Below, in pieces: positions 1 to 6,200 of a stretch of DNA of 8,322 bases (position 1 is its first letter; each line of letters opens with the position of its first letter). Source of the DNA: Candidatus Hydrogenedentota bacterium. GTDB taxonomy: Bacteria > Hydrogenedentota > Hydrogenedentia > Hydrogenedentiales > CAITNO01. The notes below the pieces were generated by a model, which was given only the letters and a program-made list of their open reading frames with translations, searched no databases and had not been told where the DNA came from. The position numbers and the translations under genes are program-made. The DNA is taken from NCBI GenBank assembly GCA_903922535.1, contig CAIXUF010000922.1, positions 1-8,322 of the forward strand, in the 5' to 3' direction.

Positions 1-284
1 CCACATACGGTTGCTGGTGGACGCCACGTTCGGTGTGGTGGACATGGGTAGCTCCGGCAACGGGGACGGTTTTCTTCGACACGCATGGGAGCAACTTCAA
101 CACAGCCATTTTCGTCTACACCGGCGACTGTGTTGACGCCCTGACTGGTATTGTCAGCAATGACGACGACGGCAGCCCCAACGGGAATAGCGGCGTTAAT
201 TTTATGGCGCAGGCCGACACACGCTATTACATTATGGCGGATGGTTACTACGGAGATCCTACGGGCTCAATTGTCTTGAACTGG
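1..284 (+). repeat. Long direct repeat, copy 1 (partner 748-1031)
   Basis: Bases 1-284 match 748-1031 without gaps, at a spacing of 747 bases (249 codons). I count 10 differences, all transitions; six are silent and four change an amino acid (I/V, C/R, I/T, A/V). Similarity stops sharply after the codon for the Trp of the L-N-W motif. The left limit lies beyond the window. The intervening PPC-like domain 2 is not part of the match. Confidence 0.95.
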
Positions 285-299
285 GGGAGTATCGTGTCG
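1..299 (+). other. PPC-like beta domain 1 (N-terminally cut by the window)
   Basis: The translation holds the core pattern of PPC-like (pre-peptidase C-terminal-like) domains common in giant proteins of the Planctomycetota and Verrucomicrobiota: S-V-W-W-x-W near residue 14, then F-D-T-H-G-S-x-F-N-T, V-Y-T-G, an Asp-rich N-D-D-D-G turn, Y-Y-I-M-A-D-G and a closing L-N-W. By comparison with domain 3, about 32 residues are missing upstream of the window. Such domains are non-catalytic beta sandwiches in secreted proteins. The nucleotide sequence is nearly identical to domain 3 (see the repeat entry). Confidence 0.7.
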
Positions 300-3200
300 C
301 CGGGCAACGACAGTTTTGGTGAGTCGTTTGTCCTGGAGGGGTTGTCGGGCACAACGACGGGCACGAACGTTGGGGCCACGCTGGAGTCCGGGGAACCCAA
401 CTACGGCGGCAAGAGCGTATGGTGGCGGTGGACGGCGTTGTCGGACGGCGACGCAGTGTTCAGCGCGAGTTCCGGCATATTCTCGCCCGCCCTTCATGTG
501 TACACGGGAACTGCCGTAAATGGTTTAAGCTATGTGGCTGACAACGGCCAGTCTTTCCATTGTGCCGGCGGGACGGAGTACCACATTCAGGTGGACGGGA
601 GCTTGACTGGTCCTGTGACCTTGGCGTGGACGCTCACGGAGGCTCCGGAGAACGATTCATTTATCAATGCGACTGAATTGACGGGAGCTTCGGGCCAAGC
701 GACAGGGACCAACGTGGCGGCCTGGCGGGAGAGCGGGGAACCTTGCACCACATACGGTTGCTGGTGGACGCCACGTTCGGTGTGGTGGACATGGGTAGCT
801 CCGGCAACGGGGACGGTCTTCTTCGACACGCATGGGAGCAACTTCAACACGGCCGTTTTCGTTTACACCGGCGACCGTGTTGACGCCCTGACTGGTACTG
901 TTAGCAATGACGACGACGGCAGCCCCAACGGGAATAGCGGCGTTAATTTTATGGCGCAGGCCGACACACGCTATTACATTATGGTGGATGGTTACTACGG
1001 AGATCCTACGGGCTCAATTGTCCTGAATTGGCACGGACTGGCGCCCGGGTTCAGTTCCAGCGACTACCAGACCTTCCTAAAGGGCGTTGACGGGCAGGTG
1101 TTGCGTCCAATCACGCTGACGAGTCGCTGGACCGGGGATTATCGGGCCGCCAACGGCGTTCGGATCACGATCCCTGATCTGTTGCCGGTGACCTTCTCGC
1201 CCGCAAGTGCGACACTCCTGCTTGACGGTTCGGCGGCCGGCAAGGTGTCGCCCACGGTGACGTTCACACCGGACCTGAAAACCGCGATTCTGGACATTAC
1301 GTCCGACTTTGGTCCCACGGACACGGTCACCCTTTCCGGGCTTGCCGTGGACGGCGCGACCGACGTGGCGGCACCGGTGTTTCTTGCCGCGGACCTCGGC
1401 GGCGGAACCGTGCTGACCGATCCGAAGTGGAAACAGGTCAACCGTTACAACAACTACATGACCTTCGTCGACAACGAGGACAATCTGCGGACGGGCGTGC
1501 CCGACAACGACCTCAACGTTTACCTGGACAGCGGCGACGCGATTACCCCGATCGAGTGCAAGGTGGAGGTGGTCACGCCGCCGCCCTATTCCCAGGCGTA
1601 CATCATCGTGAACACGACGGATGTCGATTTCCCGGGCGAGCAGGATGAGTTGCTGCTCAACGGGCACTCGCTGGGCATGCTCAGCGGCGTGAACGAAACC
1701 TTTGGCGCGGCGATTGTCCCCATTCCCAACCCGGAATGGGTCCAGCAGGGCATGAACGACGTCGAGGTCCGCATCGCGGTGGCCGGCGGCGGCTGGCGCG
1801 CCATGGTGAGCGGGTTTGAGATCGTCGTGAACGGCGGCACGCCCGGCAACGTTTCCATCCAGTCGGCCGCGGTGGACAAGCCCCGCTACGATTTCGGGGA
1901 AGACATTGCGGTCACCTACGACCTCGACAACATCGGCGCCGACAAGCCGGTGAACGTGAACCTGTCGCTGGTCGACCCGAACGGGACCATGCTCAGCATC
2001 ATGAACGCCACGGTCACGGTTTCGGGCGCCGGCACGGGCGACATGCGCACCGACATGCTGGCCATTCCCGCATCCGGCCCGACGGGCTATTACCGTGTCC
2101 GGCTGTTTGTGTCCGACGCGGCGACGCTCGGCCAGGAGGACATGCGTGAAATCGACATCTACGTGGGCGGCTATCCGGTGGTGCGGTCCATACGCTTCAC
2201 GCCGTCCGTGATGCCCAATGACGGGATTGCCACGACTGTCCTGCAGGCGACGGTGGACGACCCCGACGGGCTCGCCGATATCGCGCAGGTGGACGCGGAC
2301 CTTGCCGCGCTCGGTGGCGCGGCCGATCAGATCCTCTACAACGACGGCACCCACGGCGACGCCGTTGCCGGGGACAACGTGTACACCTTTGGTCCGTTCA
2401 GCACCACCGCGCCGGTAGGGGTCTATCCCGTCCGGGTGACCGCAACCGACCAGACGGCCCTGACGGGATCGCTGACGGGCAATCTCATTGTCGAGGCGCA
2501 GGGCGCGCCGGAACTCACCGCTCCGGCGTTCAGTCCTGACCGCATTCGTGGCAACGGCACCGACTACACGACGCTGACGGTCCACATTTCCGATCCGCAG
2601 GGCCTGAGCGACCTCGTTTCCGTGACCGCCAACCTCTCCGCGCTGGGCGGGGCGGCCGCGCAGCCTGTCTTCGATGACGGGACCCACGGTGACGCCTCTC
2701 CGGGCGACGGCATATTCACGCTTGCCGGCATCACGACGACCGCCGGACCGGGCACCTATGGAATCACCATCACCGCCGAAGACACGGCGGGTGGCACCGG
2801 CTCCGCCTCCGCGCAACTGCGCGTGTTGGCACCCAATCCGCCCGACCTGCAAATCACGGTGAGTGTTCCGGTGCGTGTGCCCCAGGGCACCTCGTTCACG
2901 CTCCAATGGACGGTGCTCAATGCGGGCGGCGCCGTGGCGCCGTCTCCGTGGCTGGACCGGATCTACCTGTCCGGGCATCCCGTGCTGGACGGCGCCGAGA
3001 CGCTCATCGCGGAGGCAAGCCATGATGTTCCGCTGCCGCCCGAACAGGCGGTGAGTGAAACCGCGCCCCAGCCTGTCCCGGTGCCTTCGACAGGCGCCCC
3101 CAAGACGCTCTATGTCATTGGCGTCACCGACCCGGACGACCGCGTGGGCGAAACGGACCGCGCGAACAACGTGGTCGTGGCTTCGTTCAACCTTGTCAAT

Positions 3201-6200
3201 GCGTTTGCCGTGCTGCGCTACGACTATCCGTTCGGCGATCCCGCAGGCGGCAATCAGACAATATTCGCAGGAACCGGGTTTGGGATCGCGGGGACATGGC
3301 ACGTCACCTTTGACGGCATGGAGGCGAACAACACTTCTGTGGGTGGGGGTTATTGGGAAACCTATCTGGCGTGCGGGGTGCCGCCGCATGCCGCAGGGGT
3401 GGTGGACGTGGTCATCACCAATCCCCAAGGCGTTACAACAACCCTGCCCCAGGGCTACGCCTACGGCGACGCGCCATCGGCGGCCCTTTCGGCAACACCC
3501 GCACCGGCCCCGATGTCCTTTACCTGCACCGATGAATCGACTCCGGGAACATATCCCATCGTATCGAAGACCTGGGATTTCGGTGACGGCCAGAGCCTGA
3601 CGGAGACCGGCTGGGAATACTGTCCGCTCACCGGGCACTACTACAAGCTCACCGACAGCAATCTCACATGGCATGAAGCCGGGCAGCAGGCCCAGGACAT
3701 GGGCGGTTACCTGACGACCGTCAATGATGTTCGCGAGAACTCGTGGTTGTTCTGGGTGTTTGCGCATCAGAAGGGTCCCCTGTGGATCGGTCTGACGGAT
3801 GAGGCGGAGGAAGGCGTCTGGGCATGGGCCAACGGCGAAACCGCCGACTATCGCTTCTGGACTCCAGGGCAACCGGACAATTCCGGTGGAGAAGACTACT
3901 CAGAGATCTCCAGGTGGGGACAGGGAGACTGGAATGATTGGGGCGCTTCCGGACGGGAGCAGGGCATCATCGAGCGCGACACGCCGCCCGACTTCACGTT
4001 CCAGAACCCCGCGCATGCGTACACCCGGCCCGGGACGTACACGATAACCCTGACGGCGGGCAATTTCCTGGGCCAGAGCACTGCCACGACGCAGGTTGTC
4101 ACGGCAGGCGCGCCCAGTCCCACGGTGAGCGGCGTGAGCCCGGCAATTCTGACGCCGGAAGGCGGCACCGTGTGGATTTCGGGGGCAGGCTTCTGGACAA
4201 ACACTCCCGGCACTCGGGTGCTCTTTGACGGGGTTGACGCCGGTCCGGTTATGGTCAACGACCATAACGCGTTGTCCTGCCTGGCACCGCCCCATGCGCT
4301 TGGCGTCGTGGATATCACGGTGATCAATCCGGATGGACAGTCGGGCACGCTGATCGGCGGGTTCACCTATGAAACCCCGGCGAATGCCTCCTTTGAGGCG
4401 TCGCCGGCAAGCGGTTCGGCGCCGTTGGCGGTCACCTTTACCGACACGTCCACGCCGGGCACTTCGCCCATTACGGCGTGGAGTTGGAACTTCGGCGACG
4501 GCCAGACCAGCAGCGAGCAGAACCCCCGGCACACCTACACGACCTTGGGATATTATACGGTTACGCTGCAGTTGACCACCCGATCCGGCTATGGGAATCT
4601 GTCGGCGACGCCGGTCACCATAACTGCGTTCGGCGAGCCCACCGTGCTTCGCTACGATTATCCCTTTGGCAGCACCGCAGGCGGTGGACTCGCTCAATTC
4701 CTGGGGACCGGCTTCATTTATTCGGGAACATGGAGCGTTGCCTTCGACGGCGTCGAAGCGGACAGCCCCAATATTCCGGGGTCCAACTATTGGGGCAATT
4801 ATCTTGCAAGCTATGCCCCGCCGCATGCGGCCGGCGTGGTGGACGTCGTCATCACCACTCCCCATGGCGACACGACCACCCTGCCCCGGGGCTACGTCTA
4901 CGGCGACGCGCCGGTGGCGGCCTGTTCCGCAACACCCGCGGCCTATCCGTGGGCTATCACCTGCATGGATCAATCGGCGCCGGGAACCTGTCCCATTGGC
5001 CGGAAAACGTGGAACTTCGGCGACGGCCAGAGCCTGACGGAGACCGGCTGGGAATACTGCCCGCTCACGGGCCATTACTACAAACTCACCGACAGCAACC
5101 TCACGTGGCACGAAGCCCAGCAGCAGGCTCAGGACACGGGCGGCTATTTGACGACAGTGAATGATGTTCGTGAGAACTCTTGGCTGTTCTGGGTGTTTGC
5201 GCATCAAAATGGTCCCTTGTGGATTGGTCTGACGGATGAGGCAGAGGAAGGTGTCTGGGTATGGGCCAACGACGAGAACTCGAACTACCGATTCTGGCAA
5301 CCGGGACAGCCCGACAACGCCTGGAGCGGTGAGGATTATGCACAGATATCTTGGTCCGGGCAGGGAGACTGGAACGACCTGAGCAGCAGCTATCGTCTAC
5401 CGGGCATCATAGAGCGCGACACCCCGCCGGATTTCACGTTCCAGAGCCCCGTGCATGTTTACGCGGTGCCCGGCACCCATACGGTGACCCTGACCACGGG
5501 CAACTTCCTGGGCCAGAGCACCGCCTCGACGCAGGCGGTGACGGTGGAAGCGCCAGACACAACCCCGCCCGTCATCAACCTCAATGGTGAGGCTTTGGTT
5601 ACGGTGCAGTGCGGCGGCGCGTACGCTGAACTGGGCGCCACGGCCATGGACGACCGCGCCGGTGACGTGACCACCAGTATTGTGGTGGGCGGCGACACGG
5701 TGAATCCTGCGGTTGTCGGCACCTACCACGTTGTCTACACCGCAAGCGACGGTGTGAACAGTGCCGAGGCCACTCGGACGGTGATGGTGGTGGACACGAC
5801 CGTCCCGGTCATCATCCTCAACGGAGAGGATGCGGTGACTGTCGAGCGCGGCGGCACCTACACCGAGCTTGGCGCCGCCGCCGAGGACAACTGCGCGACC
5901 GGCCTGGTCGTGTCCGCTGGCGGTGACACGGTGAACACGGCGGTTGCCGGCACCTACACGGTCACCTACAACGCGAACGACGGCCACGGCAACAGCGCCG
6001 ACCGAGTCACGCGGACCGTGACCGTTACGGGAGCGTACGCGACGCTTCGCGTCAATGCGGCGAACATCGCCGGTCCGTGGGACGGCGCATCCTGGAACAC
6101 TGCTTTCCGGGACATCCAGTCTGCTGTCGACACGGCCCATAGCGGCGGCAGCGGCGAGCTGTGGGTCGCCGCAGGCGTGTATACCGCCCTTGGTGATCCC

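Larger units (their letters stand above)
3210..4106 (+). repeat. TIG-PKD-lectin module, repeat copy 1
   Basis: About 299 codons, from V-L-R-Y-D-Y-P-F-G to the V-V-T strand after G-Q-S-T-A, repeated at 4644-5549. The best-conserved part is around 3573-3820 (end of the PKD half and the lectin scaffold). Small in-frame indels change the spacing from 1434 through 1437 to 1440 bases along the match. The two copies are separated by the complete TIG-PKD unit 2. Confidence 0.9.
4644..5549 (+). repeat. TIG-PKD-lectin module, repeat copy 2
   Basis: Partner of 3210-4106. Many of the differences in the scaffold part of the lectin domain are silent third-base changes (22 silent codon changes against 3 replacements over 71 codons), which shows an older duplication held under protein-level constraint, unlike the near-identical PPC repeat at the left of the window. 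Confidence 0.9.

Noticed and set aside
3055..3600. A 181-codon + strand frame in another register, plus 4478-5164 (228 codons).
   Set aside because: Both overlap the main frame over well-conserved CARDB, TIG, PKD and lectin segments. Their translations are Arg/Pro-rich, low-complexity sequence typical of out-of-frame reading of G+C-rich DNA.
1077..3872. A 931-codon open frame on the - strand.
   Set aside because: It lies in the same codon register as the + strand gene, so its stops would need TTA, CTA or TCA codons in the sense frame, which a G+C-rich gene rarely uses. Its lower end is exactly a sense CTA at 1077-1079. The translation is Arg/His/Gly-rich without domains, while the + frame has clear domains throughout.
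3900..5300. A 466-codon - strand frame whose N-terminal part resembles that of the 1077-3872 frame, suggesting a protein family.
   Set aside because: The resemblance arises only because both starts lie opposite the duplicated lectin-coding DNA. It is another same-register shadow, ending at a sense TCA at 3900-3902.
3609..5417. The lectin domains as targets of a diversity-generating retroelement, since such systems often vary CTLD loops.
   Set aside because: Differences between the copies include many silent changes of all base types outside the loop and are not concentrated at adenines. The domains are internal rather than C-terminal, and no template repeat or reverse transcriptase is present in the window.
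5397..6140. A 247-codon - strand frame.
   Set aside because: Same-register shadow, ending at a sense CTA at 5397-5399. It is opposite the PKD half and the DUF5011 domains, with no recognisable motif of its own.
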